From: Ichthyophonus hoferi
Lineage: Eukaryota > Opisthokonta > Ichthyosporea > Ichthyophonida > Ichthyophonidae
NCBI GenBank assembly: GCA_002751075.1
Contig: NAOQ01000056.1
Span: 51,266-70,454 of the forward strand
Reading direction: 5' to 3'
Length of the DNA: 19,189 bases
Shown in pieces: positions 10,201 through 19,152 of this stretch. The position numbers and the translations under genes are program-made. The notes beneath the pieces were generated by a model. It saw only the letters and a program-made list of their open reading frames with translations. It searched no databases and was not told the origin of the DNA. Position 1 is the stretch's first letter. Every line of letters starts with the position of its first letter.

Positions 10201-13200
10201 CGGTTTGATATTATAATTTTACCTTAAAGATATGACATATTCAATACTATAATTAATAATGTGTATTGATTGGTACAGAGAATGATTGGAGCGTGTTGAT
10301 TGGCCATATGCTAGGAGTGGATCATTGTGGTCATACCTATGGGCCTCATCACCCGGCTATGTCCGACAAACTGTACGAGGTAGAGTAGAGGTGTATGTAT
10401 TGTATATATGTATGTATATATGTGTATATATATATGTGTATGTGTGTGCCTCCATGTATATATGTGTGTATGTATATGTATATATTTGGGTACATGTATA
10501 TGTATGAATAATCATAGTCCGTATATATCTATATGTAGGTATATGCCCTGGCCCCCTCTGTATAGGATAATGTAGTTATTACTCTTTTTCTCTCTTTCTT
10601 TATTTTTATTTATTACTGGATGTCAATTTAAGCCAATCAGTATTTGTATATTTAATACCGATCATAGGCCACCTTGCCTTATCTTTATATTTTATTCGGC
10701 GCTTATAATTGGCTCTCCTAATAATAAAAGGGATCCTGCCTCCCTCATTACAGATAAGGATGGATATCAGATGATTATTGCCCAATCATTAGAGGGTATA
10801 TGTGTACACGTATGCACATCCTATTTACCATAGTTACCATCACTATTAACAACATAGCAACCCCTCTCTCTCCCTCACAGGTAGATGATATGATCTCAAC
10901 CATTGTTCACAACTTATCCAACGACACTATCCTATTGGTGTTTGGCGATCACGGAATGACAGAGTCAGGTGACCACGGAGGAGACAGCTCACGTGAGGTA
11001 GAGGCCGGATTGTTTATTTATGCACCTAATCAACCCGGTATGATTGGCTCTCCGACAGATATGTGGGACCAATGGTTGCGACCCAGTGATGCCAGTGAAA
11101 AATCTGATAGGCGGATAGTGCAACAGGTAGATCTAGTTGCTACGCTCTCTCTTCTATTGGGGTCCCCCTTGCCTTTTGGCAATCTAGGGGGAATTATTCC
11201 AGAGCTCTTTTTCACTGTCCCTCCCTTTTCAAATGGTGGAACGGATGATGTCATCAAGGGGTTTATGAACCTTAATAAGGCTATGCGGGTTAATGTAGGG
11301 CAAATGAGGAACTTCTTGATGAAGTATGCAGAAAGGACCAGTGGATTTGGAGGTGAGGATGAAAGACGATTGGCAGATCTCTATGATAAAGCTATAATGG
11401 CATATACAGACCTACATGATGGGATGAATATCAAGCTGTCTAATGATGATGTATGTATACGTACACTGGATTGGTCAGACTATCGTCCTTCTTATTTGCT
11501 ACTAATTTATATAGTTTATATTGCCAATATTGCATTGGTTGATAAAATTAAAAACATCCCCCTCCTATTTATATAATTTAGCTTTAGTAGGCTGTTATCC
11601 TTTCTCTAATCATATTGGATTCCTGTAATTCTTAGTATGTACATATATATAATAGTATATAATAGTAAGATGTCAGTATACTCTACCACCAAATGATTGT
11701 ATTCAACAAGTTGGTTATATATATATGTTTACATAGATGCCCCAGCATTTTCCTTCCTTCTCTTCTGACCCACCCTATATTCTATGCATTATGTATTTTT
11801 GTTATATATTATATATTATACATTATATACTATTGCCCTTTTCAGCCTGTATATATATACATATACATGCATATGGCTGTAATAATGACCTCACTTGTGT
11901 TTAGGGTGATGCTCACTATTGTATGCAGAGAATTTAGGAGAAAAACTGTGGAGCCTTTATACACTATCAATACTGAATCAAGAGTCCGAATCTGTCTCAC
12001 AGAACCCTTTTTGTATTTTCTAAAAAATAGCATTTTGTATATAGAATACTTCGGAACTCAGCATTAATTAATTGGATAATTATCATTATAGTTTCCTTGG
12101 CTATGCTATATATGTAGATGATAACACGTGACCCGTATTTTATTCCCCAGATATTACTGGTCATCCAAAAACAGCGCCAGGCATACATTCTGATGCAAGA
12201 TTATATTGTGCAAGCACGTGCACTGTGTCGTAGTATATGGGCTCAGTTTGACATCAATGACATGAAACTGGGCATGGGGATTCTGGGGTGTACAGTACTT
12301 ACCATGATTTTATATATAAACGCCTGCCATCTTGAAAGTATGTTTCCCATTCGTGGATTTGATTGGGGGCAGATTTGGTTTATTAACAATGTGTTTAGGT
12401 GATTGCATACATGGATTTGAATGATAGCTAATTAAGTTATTATGGTTTTGATCGATGAAATATAATTATTTATTTATTTCTGGTTTTAATGCGAAGTGAG
12501 GGTCAATATGTTGGCAGGGGTGTAAGGTTGGTGTTACCGTTAGGGTCTTTGTTGAAATTGTTAGAATTTCATGCCTTTCATTGGAGAATAGTAAGGAATT
12601 AATGCTGAGAAATGCAAATACCTTGCAGTCATTCCTTAGTATATGTGGTATGACATGATTATGACGTTAGTACACATGTGGTGGTATGTCCATATTTAGA
12701 TACCAACCTTATATTATAAGTGGAGAGAATAAGAAACGACTACAACATCTTTTGCTAGTATTAGATAGTTGTCCTACATATTAATTTGCTTATTATGGGG
12801 GGATCTATTTATAATCCATACTCACTTCAAATCCCCCTAGACCACAACTATTAGTTGCGCATTTTTGTTGAGGCTTCCTGATTGAATCCCACGCCTTTTA
12901 TAATTGTTACTTAATTTTATTGCACCAATCCATTGAATTGTTAATCTATATTCACCCACTAGATTTCCAGCCATGGCTACGTATCGTGGTTGGGGGGATT
13001 CTTGGTGGAATTTCCTGTGGGTTAGGGAGGATTATAGGATCGGAAATTACCGATATAGATATATCTTCTTCCCATATATTGACTCTAGGTGGCGCTGCCC
13101 TGGGCTCAATGATTGGTCATGCATCAGTGGCCTTGCCTTATTGGCTGCACAATAGGTACTGATCTATGTATGTATCAACTTTATATAAATGTAGATATAT

Positions 13201-16200
13201 GGTTTATGTATTGCTCTACAGGTATATGACGTACTACATGTTGCTCCTTACACTATATATGATATTGTTGTATATCATGGTTTATTGTGTGACGTCATAA
13301 AGTATATAAGATGGCGTTATTTTTTTTTTAGCAGGAGAATTGATAATTGGCGAATTAAATACGGATTAAAAATGCCTAATATCATATAATCTAATACAAT
13401 ATATATATATCAAACTACAAATCGCAAAGTGCCTACCTACCTATCTAAATGGATGTATGACTTCCTACCAATAATTCGTTCTTTCTATTTCAAGGTACAC
13501 CTATTTATATCTTTAACACTCTCAGGAACAATAATATGACGAGGACACTTCAACCCGATTGGGCAATAGCCACGGTGTGCGTATGCCTACACTGCGGGAT
13601 GTATTTCTCTAACAGTTACGTTGTACACATGGATCATATTGCAGGCTTCCTCCTATGCACCCTGTGTGCGGCCTATATCTGGGTCCTCATGGCTTCAATA
13701 CGCACCAAGGATCCGTCGGTGCGTCTCATCTGCCCTCTCTGATTGACTCTTTTTCTTTATTTATTTTTTCTCTTATTTATTGTATTGTTTAGTTTTTATC
13801 TTGGATTTACTATTGGATGTGTATCATGTATTAAATACAGGTACAGTGGTCTCTCCCTCTCCCTCTTCTTTCTCTCTTACTCTTAAGTCATATATATGCT
13901 GTACACTCCTCAATTATTTTAAAGGCATATAATTGGAATATTTCTTGTAGCTTTATTATGACTAGCCAAAACGTTTACGAGACCATAGATTATTACTATG
14001 TAAAACACGTATTAACCTTCTAGTCATGTCATGCATGTCATGCAATGCTCTACAACTTTATTGTTATATGTCGAATTTCAAGGATTTTAGATTTTGTAAT
14101 GGAAATTTGACTGGTTGGATATAAATATATGGGCATGGTTATATGAAGACCTATAGATAGTGGGTTGTGTATGTAATGATTATTTTAAATATATATATTA
14201 CTATTACATTACTATTACTATTACTATTACTATCACATAGTTATGTTTATATTTACAACTCATTGGAAATTTTGGGTTGGGGGGATCTATGGAGATAGAG
14301 GCAATATGGTACTACACTATTGGCGGCCATAGCACTTCCTGCTGTAATACGATTGGTTAGAGAGGTGTCTTACATGTGTCGTGAGGAGCAATTGGACTGC
14401 AAGGCTGGAACCAATCATCCAGTATGGCTATTAACCATATTATTAGTTCTGTGGGGATCAGCTTGCTACTATTGGATGGGACACTGGAACTGGAGGCAGG
14501 GAGGTAGGTATAGGGTTATAATTACCTATATATTGCTTGATATTCCTACATGCAACTCAGCATCTGCATGTAGATATGTATATAACATACATGCATACCT
14601 ATGTTTTGGACTTTTTCACCAAATGATACTAGGTCTATACTTGTACTTGCATAAGTAGATATATCTATATCTATATATGCATCAATAAGCACACGCGTCC
14701 TTATACATATATATGCATGAATACATATCCGTATGGAATATACCCATATATTAGATGATCATGATTGCCTTATCAACGTACATTAATGATTTCCATTGGA
14801 TATTTGAAGCAGGAGCAGAAAATCTTTTTGCAATGAAAGACTGCCCTGAAAAAAAAATCTTTAAAACCCACTAGGCATAAGTTGTTATTATAAATAAAAC
14901 TGCCAGTTAATTGGCAGCTCTGTTTAATCAATATACATATGTATCGATGTCATTCCACATAATTTTGTAGACTGCAAATCACTGTATGGAAAAATTAAAT
15001 TTTGTATTATTATTATTGAGGTCAATGGGTATAACAGACGGAATGTTGTGTTTGCTGGGTCAACCGATCCGGTACAACGGTATATGTAGGCTAGTATTAT
15101 AGTATGTATGATTGTATGATAGTATGTAGGTTAGTATGTAGAAGTAATGGGTGCAAGGCCTATTGCTATGTTAATATAATTCAGAAAAGAGATGGAACAT
15201 AAAATCCCAATAGACCAGGCCTAATAAGACTGTAGTGTTTTCTTTCCGTTGGAACTCTCTCCCTCTCCCTCTCCCAGGATCAAAGAATTAAATTCCCAGA
15301 TTTGTAAGCCGAAATGCTGATATATGTAACTACAAAATAACCATTAGAGTCGTGAGTAATGTAGATTAATAAAATAAATATTGAAATCTGTCATATCCTG
15401 AGATTTCTTATTAAAACATTAATTTTTACATACCATCTTGAAATTGTATCCTTTATATTTTAATTATGGACTATAATTGGTCCATAATTATAATATCTGA
15501 TCTCGGAGAGGATGGTGGTTCCGAATTTTAAACTTTTTTATGTGGGGGGTTACAGGCAACCTTCATGGGGGGGTCTATTTGGTAATGCACTACATTCTGC
15601 CCATTACAATCGGCAGTATCATTGGCTACTGGGGTCTCCACTATGCAGCCGGTACATTTTTAAAAATTCTATCTCTCTTTCCTATGGGCCCTCAGTATTC
15701 TACTCTCCTTCCCTATTTCAATTTTCCATGTTACAATAATAGAGCCCCTCTCGACCCCATCTACTGACACATCTATACATACATATTTACTATGCACGCT
15801 TCATATGCAGGTGGTAATATAGGAGCCCACTACAGTTCCTTCATTCAGACCATTCTACCAAAGATTGTCTATGGCATGTCACTGCTCAGTTTATATTACC
15901 TCTTATGCCCTCAGATGACACCTGTTTATCCAATCAAACAGCTGTGGGCTGGTGAAGCTACTGCCCTATCAGCATGCCTTGTGGCACTTCTGATAGTTAT
16001 CCAATGGGTGGTCTTGTTAATCACACAACCACAGTATGTGATTGGTGTCCTTGGACTGAGTGTAGGCGCATTCTGTGTTCTTCAGATGCATACAGGTGTA
16101 GGGTTGATAAGATCGGCCCAATTGATGGGACATGGTGAAAAGGCCAATAAGATTGGCTCAAGTCATCTTAAATTGGTATCTAGGGATGGGTCTAAGGTCA

Positions 16201-18308
16201 TGGATCTGGCAGCAAGTGGAGGTAGGGTCATATTGATATATGTACGTAGGTAGGTAGATAGGCAGGTAGGTATGATGTATAACATTTACATGTTTAGATG
16301 TATTGTCATGTGCTTGGACTATTGATTACTTAAATATTCATGGTTTATAGTAAAGTAGCATAGATTATATTATAACGTACTGTACACCTATACACCATCA
16401 ATATTATATATTCTATACTAAATACTATATATCTATATAATATATAGTACATAACACGGTGTATTCAGGCCCCAGGATTCACAAGGTACCTGTATCTACC
16501 CGCGTGTCACATCAGGAAGTAGCGACCAATAACATGATAGACATTATAGCCGGGTATGGTTATACTACCCCTTTATTCATTGAATCTACACCATATTTCC
16601 AGTCTTATGTTGTCTTCTCATCTATGATTGGTTGTGATATAATATGTTACATATAATATTTGTATGATACTACCACATAGGCAACCGTATATTACGATAT
16701 ATGACGTATATTTACAAATCCATATATTAAAGGTAATGTACAGCCATATGCATCATTGTATGTATAGATAGATATATGTATATACTGGAAACAAAAACTT
16801 GAGTCCTTTCTAAAACGATAGGAACAAGCCAACAACAGAACTAAAAATGGTTTTTTATTTTTTTGCTGTTTAAAACAAAATGAATATATATTGTAAATCA
16901 AACTAGTATCTGTTGTACTTAGTTCCATCACTCGAGACCTAATTGGCTCTCGAATGCTAAGCCCATCTGTTCTATTGGATCCAGACAGACTATCCACTAA
17001 CTGATCGATACCTACATAGTATTTGATTGATTGTAAGCGATTAGCGCAGGTTATTCTATGACGTGATTGGATTATCAACCTTGCAGCACTAAGCTCCGAC
17101 TCAATAAGAAACATTAATTGATGACAAGGAAACCCTATCAAACTTAACTAGGAAGTTTTTTTTTTCTTTCTAGTAATAAGCCAATATGATAACAGTGAAT
17201 GAAAAAATGAACTGTAAAAGTGCAATGAACACTTTGGTTCCAGCAATATATATATTATTACTTAGTATAACACATACCACATCACTAGCTAACCAATTAT
17301 ATCTTTGATTGTGATGTATATATATACAGAAGCAGTTGGGGGGACTGGTCCGGGATAGCAGCCTGGAGCCTTTGCTCGGTTTGTTTCTTTTATGCCACAG
17401 GCCATCAAACCACCTTCCCTACTGTCCAATGGTCAGCTGCCTTTGTGGGATTTTCCAGCATGAACTACTGGGCTTCAGGTGATGTTATGCCTTTTTATTG
17501 GCTCTTTTATTCCTGTTATTTTTCCCGCTTACTCTATCTTTTCTCTTTGTTTCCTTTCTGTTAATGAGCAAGCATGTTTATGTTATATATGGCTGAATTC
17601 ATATAAAGGAACATATGGAAATATAATGCATATCATATTATATCATGCTATTTATAGTGACCAGGTACCTATGTATATATATACATATAACATCAATCCT
17701 GGCAATTATCAACCCCGTAATGTACATACATACATATGTGCACCTCTTGGGTTTATTTGGCTTTTCGCTTTGTACTAATGTAGCACTCAAGTACATAGAA
17801 ACATGACTATTGTGGGAGCATAATACCATGTATTCTATTCTAGTCAATTCCATTTTATTATATTATATTAATATACCTGTGTGCACATACAGTTATCCTA
17901 GTAAGTCTCAACACTTTCTGCTCCCCGCTCCTAATCTCCTTGGCCCTTCCTCTCCTTGCTCTATGGCCCTGTGGACGAGCCCGCCGCATTCTACTCCTTC
18001 CAGGTTGTGAAACAAGTCTCCTATCATCCCTACCCTCCTCTCCCTCACTACCTGGACGGGTAGAGCGCCTAAGCGTACTTTGGCTGTTGTATCGAACATG
18101 TCTTGTCACATCCGCAGCTGGTGCGGCCTTCCTTCATCGACGTCACCTCATGGTGTGGAAGATCTTTGCCCCCCAATTATTATTTGAAGCATTGACGGGA
18201 GTTATCATTACCATAGCAACAGGAATGGGGCTGGCATTCTTGGATCATATCACTGGGCACTGGTTGAGGTGGAGGTCATCTTCCCCCACTACTGACCGCG
18301 TGGCGTAG
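7041..18308 (+). CDS. PIGO: GPI ethanolamine phosphate transferase 3 (PIG-O), 15 exons, 1091 aa
   Basis: Exons: 7041-7200, 7917-8122, 8883-9044, 9491-9632, 10279-10379, 10881-11450, 12151-12337, 12963-13155, 13526-13718, 14299-14503, 15556-15651, 15811-16221, 16469-16553, 17330-17478, 17893-18308. They sum to 3276 nt (1091 codons plus TAG), all introns are GT-AG, and phases agree at every junction (1,0,0,1,0,0,1,2,0,1,1,1,2,1). Human PIGO has 1089 residues. Known role: an ER membrane enzyme that transfers phosphoethanolamine from phosphatidylethanolamine to the third mannose of the GPI precursor, and which needs the small partner PIG-F. Seen here: an N-terminal membrane anchor (about residues 5-27); the alkaline-phosphatase-type metal site with Asp74, the Thr cluster 132-134, Asp182/Asp183, Asp238, His242, Asp280 and His281; then a long multi-pass membrane region ending in the conserved RRHLMVWK motif (1036-1043). 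No break or missing catalytic residue is seen. Least sure: the end of exon 13, the start of exon 14 and the start of exon 10. Confidence 0.96.
7064..7077. promoter_or_regulatory. X-box-like 14-mer inside exon 1
   Basis: GTTGCTATGGCTAC, whose complement fits GTNRCC-N2-RGYAAC, the RFX X-box pattern, without mismatch. It lies 23 bp after the start codon, within the helix-coding part of exon 1. Function is unproven; it may simply be coding sequence. Confidence 0.3.
7917..8122 (+). CDS. PIGO: PIG-O exon 2: first metal-binding Asp
   Basis: Completes codon 54 (Asp) and runs to residue 122. [15 protein letters not shown] is the first strand of the catalytic domain; Asp74 should bind metal, as in other alkaline-phosphatase-fold transferases. 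The residues ending in FAQ join to [12 protein letters not shown] of exon 3, matching the human LYRSQVDPPTTT region. Phase 0 donor CAG/GTTGGT. Confidence 0.95.
8127..8140. promoter_or_regulatory. X-box-like 14-mer at start of intron 2
   Basis: GTTACTATGGTTAC begins five bases into intron 2 and fits the X-box pattern. It is the exact reverse complement of the site at 9460-9473. Confidence 0.3.
8340..8530. repeat. Degenerate GGATA / TATGATA repeat in intron 2
   Basis: Loose tandem runs of GGATA, TATGATA and GGATATTATA words over about 190 bp. Unit length drifts between five and ten bases. No coding content. Confidence 0.75.
8653..8852. repeat. 58-bp minisatellite in intron 2
   Basis: The word CTTGT(A)ACC recurs at 8671, 8729 and 8787, a step of exactly 58 bp, and the copies are nearly identical over about 3.4 units. 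Each unit is made of TATACCCTATATA-type words. It follows a (TA)n tract near 8621-8639 and ends about 30 bp before the exon 3 acceptor. Long Tyr/Ile/Leu/Pro-rich open frames across it are products of the repeat. Confidence 0.9.
8883..9044 (+). CDS. PIGO: PIG-O exon 3: nucleophile Thr region
   Basis: Residues 123-176. [19 protein letters not shown] is almost identical to human PIGO. One of Thr132-134 is the expected nucleophile that carries the phosphoethanolamine intermediate. It continues with FIDAGNNF and IEEDN, also conserved. Donor AAG/GTAAGT is a perfect consensus. The acceptor lies about 30 bp after a 58-bp minisatellite. Intron 3 (446 bp) is AT-rich and near its end carries a cluster of CCATAGnAAC-like words. 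Confidence 0.96.
9460..9473. promoter_or_regulatory. X-box-like 14-mer near end of intron 3
   Basis: GTAACCATAGTAAC fits the X-box pattern and sits about 17 bp before the exon 4 acceptor, in a cluster of CCATAGnAAC-like words spanning about 9437-9475. Confidence 0.3.
9491..9632 (+). CDS. PIGO: PIG-O exon 4: MGDDTW motif
   Basis: Residues 177-223 plus one base. [11 protein letters not shown] holds Asp182/Asp183, of which one is a metal ligand, and [14 protein letters not shown] matches human SFNVRDLDTVDNGI. Donor A/GTATGT. Intron 4 (646 bp) starts with a short GTTGTTGCAGA repeat (about 9650-9685) and otherwise holds only AT-rich sequence. Confidence 0.95.
10279..10379 (+). CDS. PIGO: PIG-O exon 5: GVDHCGH motif
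   Basis: Residues 224-257. [19 protein letters not shown] matches human [19 protein letters not shown]; Asp238 and His242 are expected metal ligands. The exon ends MSDKLYE at donor GAG/GTAGAG, chosen because KLYE joined to VDDMIS of exon 6 matches human KLSQMDQVIQ without a gap. A donor 6 nt further on would add two residues. Confidence 0.93.
10395..10506. repeat. TATG/TGTA-rich microsatellite in intron 5
   Basis: About 110 bp of mixed TATG, TGTA and TG units beginning just after the exon 5 donor. The rest of intron 5 includes a T-rich stretch and a splice-site-flanked 42-nt segment at 10754-10795. Confidence 0.85.
10881..11450 (+). CDS. PIGO: PIG-O exon 6: end of catalytic domain
   Basis: Residues 258-447, the largest exon. 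[16 protein letters not shown] holds the last metal ligands (Asp280, His281) and is nearly identical to human [34 protein letters not shown] is also conserved. The rest is the lumenal linker before the membrane region. Phase 0 donor GAT/GTATGT. Intron 6 (700 bp) is AT-rich with TA-rich runs near 11790-11840. An open frame of 124 codons at 11693-12067 there is low-complexity and not supported as a gene. Confidence 0.96.
12151..12337 (+). CDS. PIGO: PIG-O exon 7: linker and first inner membrane helix
   Basis: Residues 448-509 plus one base. [13 protein letters not shown] matches human GARAMCIESWARF, and the next 20 residues (487-505) form a hydrophobic helix. Donor AAA/GTATGT is phase 1 and joins to exon 8 as an Asn codon. 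Intron 7 (625 bp) holds no recognisable element. Confidence 0.92.
12963..13155 (+). CDS. PIGO: PIG-O exon 8: membrane helices
   Basis: Residues 510-573 plus two bases. Two glycine-rich hydrophobic stretches (about 517-532 and 548-567) are separated by an acidic loop (EITDIDIS), as in human PIGO. Donor AATAG/GTACTG. Intron 8 (370 bp) is AT-rich; an eight-base T run at 13320-13329 is its only distinct feature. Confidence 0.9.
13526..13718 (+). CDS. PIGO: PIG-O exon 9: FSNSYVV segment
   Basis: Residues 574-638. [18 protein letters not shown] matches human FFSDSFVVAEARATPFLL, placing this exon firmly. Helices flank the motif. Donor TCG/GTGCGT, phase 0. Intron 9 (580 bp) starts with C/T-rich runs near 13850-13880 and ends with a TTACTA repeat at about 14196-14236. 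Confidence 0.92.
14299..14503 (+). CDS. PIGO: PIG-O exon 10: CREE segment and two helices
   Basis: Residues 639-706 plus one base. [19 protein letters not shown] aligns without gaps to human [20 protein letters not shown], then CREEQLDC to human CPEETPVC. The acceptor is GATAG/AGG, with no pyrimidine tract and a G run before it, so it is weak. It is chosen on phase and on the gap-free match. Donor GAG/GTAGGT, phase 1. Intron 10 (1052 bp, the longest) carries AT repeats, a CT-rich run near 15256-15277 and an inverted repeat at 15461-15490. Confidence 0.85.
15461..15490. repeat. Perfect inverted repeat, 11-bp arms
   Basis: TAATTATGGAC at 15461-15471 is matched by GTCCATAATTA at 15480-15490 around an 8-base spacer that contains ATTG. 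It lies 65 bp before the exon 11 acceptor in intron 10 and could fold in the pre-mRNA. Confidence 0.7.
15556..15651 (+). CDS. PIGO: PIG-O exon 11: membrane helix
   Basis: Residues 707-738 plus one base: a short exon coding for [19 protein letters not shown] and the residues before it. Frame is fixed by phase 1 on both sides. Sequence match to human is weak here, as is usual for this part of the family. Intron 11 is only 159 bp. Confidence 0.88.
15811..16221 (+). CDS. PIGO: PIG-O exon 12: several helices and a long polar loop
   Basis: Residues 739-875 plus one base. [16 protein letters not shown] resembles human SMVLPRAVAGLAASGL, and the helices after [14 protein letters not shown] match human QLGSVYSAAMVTAL. 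The last 45 or so residues (from about HTGVGLI to DLAASG) are polar and have no clear human counterpart. Donor GAG/GTAGGG, phase 1. Intron 12 is 247 bp and starts with a TAGG repeat. Confidence 0.9.
16243..16273. repeat. (TAGG)n-like tract in intron 12
   Basis: About seven TAGG/CAGG/TAGA units starting 22 bp after the exon 12 donor. Each TAGGTA contains a GT, so cryptic donors are possible here. Confidence 0.7.
16469..16553 (+). CDS. PIGO: PIG-O exon 13: loop exon, end uncertain
   Basis: Residues 876-903 plus two bases: [20 protein letters not shown] then MIDIIAG. It is needed to carry the phase from 1 (exon 12) to 2 (before exon 14). The end at CCGG/GTATGG is preferred over a weaker phase-2 site at 16599 (CCA/GTCTTA), because DIIAG then leads straight into the next helix. 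No strong match to human, so moderate confidence. Confidence 0.7.
16692..17114 (-). other. Unassigned antisense open frame in intron 13
   Basis: From the ATG at 17114 the minus strand is open for 140 codons (longer from a TTG upstream). The first 80 or so residues are of mixed composition (for example [20 protein letters not shown]) and come from a patch less AT-rich than the rest of the intron. The remainder is Lys/Phe/Tyr-rich and typical of AT-rich noise. I recognise no domain. It could be chance, a remnant of an inserted element, or a small nested gene. Confidence 0.2.
17330..17478 (+). CDS. PIGO: PIG-O exon 14: TGHQ motif
   Basis: Residues 904-953 plus one base. [20 protein letters not shown] matches human [20 protein letters not shown], one of the best conserved parts of PIG-O. 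The acceptor region CAGAAGCAG holds three AGs three bases apart, all in frame. The first is annotated. Donor CAG/GTGATG, phase 1. Intron 14 (414 bp) is AT-rich without a gene. Confidence 0.93.
17893..18308 (+). CDS. PIGO: PIG-O exon 15: C-terminal helices and stop
   Basis: Residues 954-1091 and [23 protein letters not shown] matches the human segment after GANTFAS, and [18 protein letters not shown] (from 1036) is nearly identical to human [19 protein letters not shown] last helix and a short polar tail follow. Between them lies a Ser/Pro/Leu-rich cytosolic-type loop (about 990-1015), shorter and less acidic than in human. Base composition is visibly less AT-rich than the introns. Confidence 0.96.
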
Positions 18309-19152
18309 GGTAAACAAGGTTTACTTGGATGCTATATATATCTGGTTATCACCTCGTACATGACCAGGAACACAAACACATTTTGTCTACTTCAAAAGAT
18401 CATAACTCCATGTCACAGACGGGTGTTTATCAACACCCTTCGTATTAACTCGTTAATAATAATAACAAATATAATGTATATACTATATGTACATAGCAAA
18501 CGCGAAACATGATATATAGTATGTGAAGTCGTCTTAAATGCAGTGTAAATCTAAATCTAATAATTGACAAAGTGATTGAATTTTTAATGCATACCAATTC
18601 GTATAATATAGGTGTTTTATTTCTTTTAAGTTGGCTCAGTAAGCTAATCATTGAATAGAAAAATATAAATATTAAAAAAAGAATTAAAGCCTATCAGCTA
18701 TCAGAGGTATAATTACTACAGCCAGTTACCTGAAGAGTCGGTGTGCGCGCCTTTTATAGAACCTCTACCACCACTGTGTCTTAAGGATAGATAGATCGGA
18801 TCAAGTGGCTATTAATATACGCAAACTAATTGGAGATCCTGAAGACTATGTACAAGTCACTACTACCTACCACCTATTATTGGTCTGTTCTTGGGGGATT
18901 TAAACCTGTTGAGATTCAGCTCAGGGTTATAAAGATAATTCTAAAGTTTGTCAAGCTATGCTGCATAGACCGTGGGACAATGACAATATATCTTTCATTA
19001 CCAAAATAAGAATAGGAAAATATGATTGCTTCTTTTTCATGCCTCTTCATACATTGTATTTTGGCTTGAAAATTGTATGCAGGAAGATAAATTAATTAGC
19101 AAATCCATTTTACTTTTAACTGATAGATCAATTATGATGTTCAAATATTGTC
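18309..19152 (+). other. 3' UTR and flank of PIG-O
   Basis: No AATAAA occurs on the + strand between the stop codon and the tRNA. ATTAAA occurs at 18671-18676 and 18683-18688 and is the best candidate poly(A) signal, giving a 3' UTR near 390 bp. A perfect stem, GGGTGTT/AACACCC with a TATC loop, lies at 18421-18438, about 110 bp after the stop. The rest is AT-rich with no gene. Confidence 0.45.

Noticed and set aside
11693-12067. 124-codon open frame in intron 6
   Set aside because: Low-complexity Ile/Tyr/Leu-rich start from TA repeats, no homology, and it lies wholly between two secure PIG-O exons.
16599-16605. Alternative exon 13 donor CCA/GTCTTA
   Set aside because: It is in phase 2 but is a weak donor and adds residues with no match; kept only as a second choice.
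16572-16656. Exon 13 continuing to the stop at 16654
   Set aside because: It would end the protein before the conserved TGHQ and RRHLMVWK parts, which follow in phase only if a donor is used.
17810-18109. Open frames on both strands across exon 15, including Arg-rich minus-strand frames
   Set aside because: Shadows of the PIG-O coding frame, which is fixed by strong similarity.
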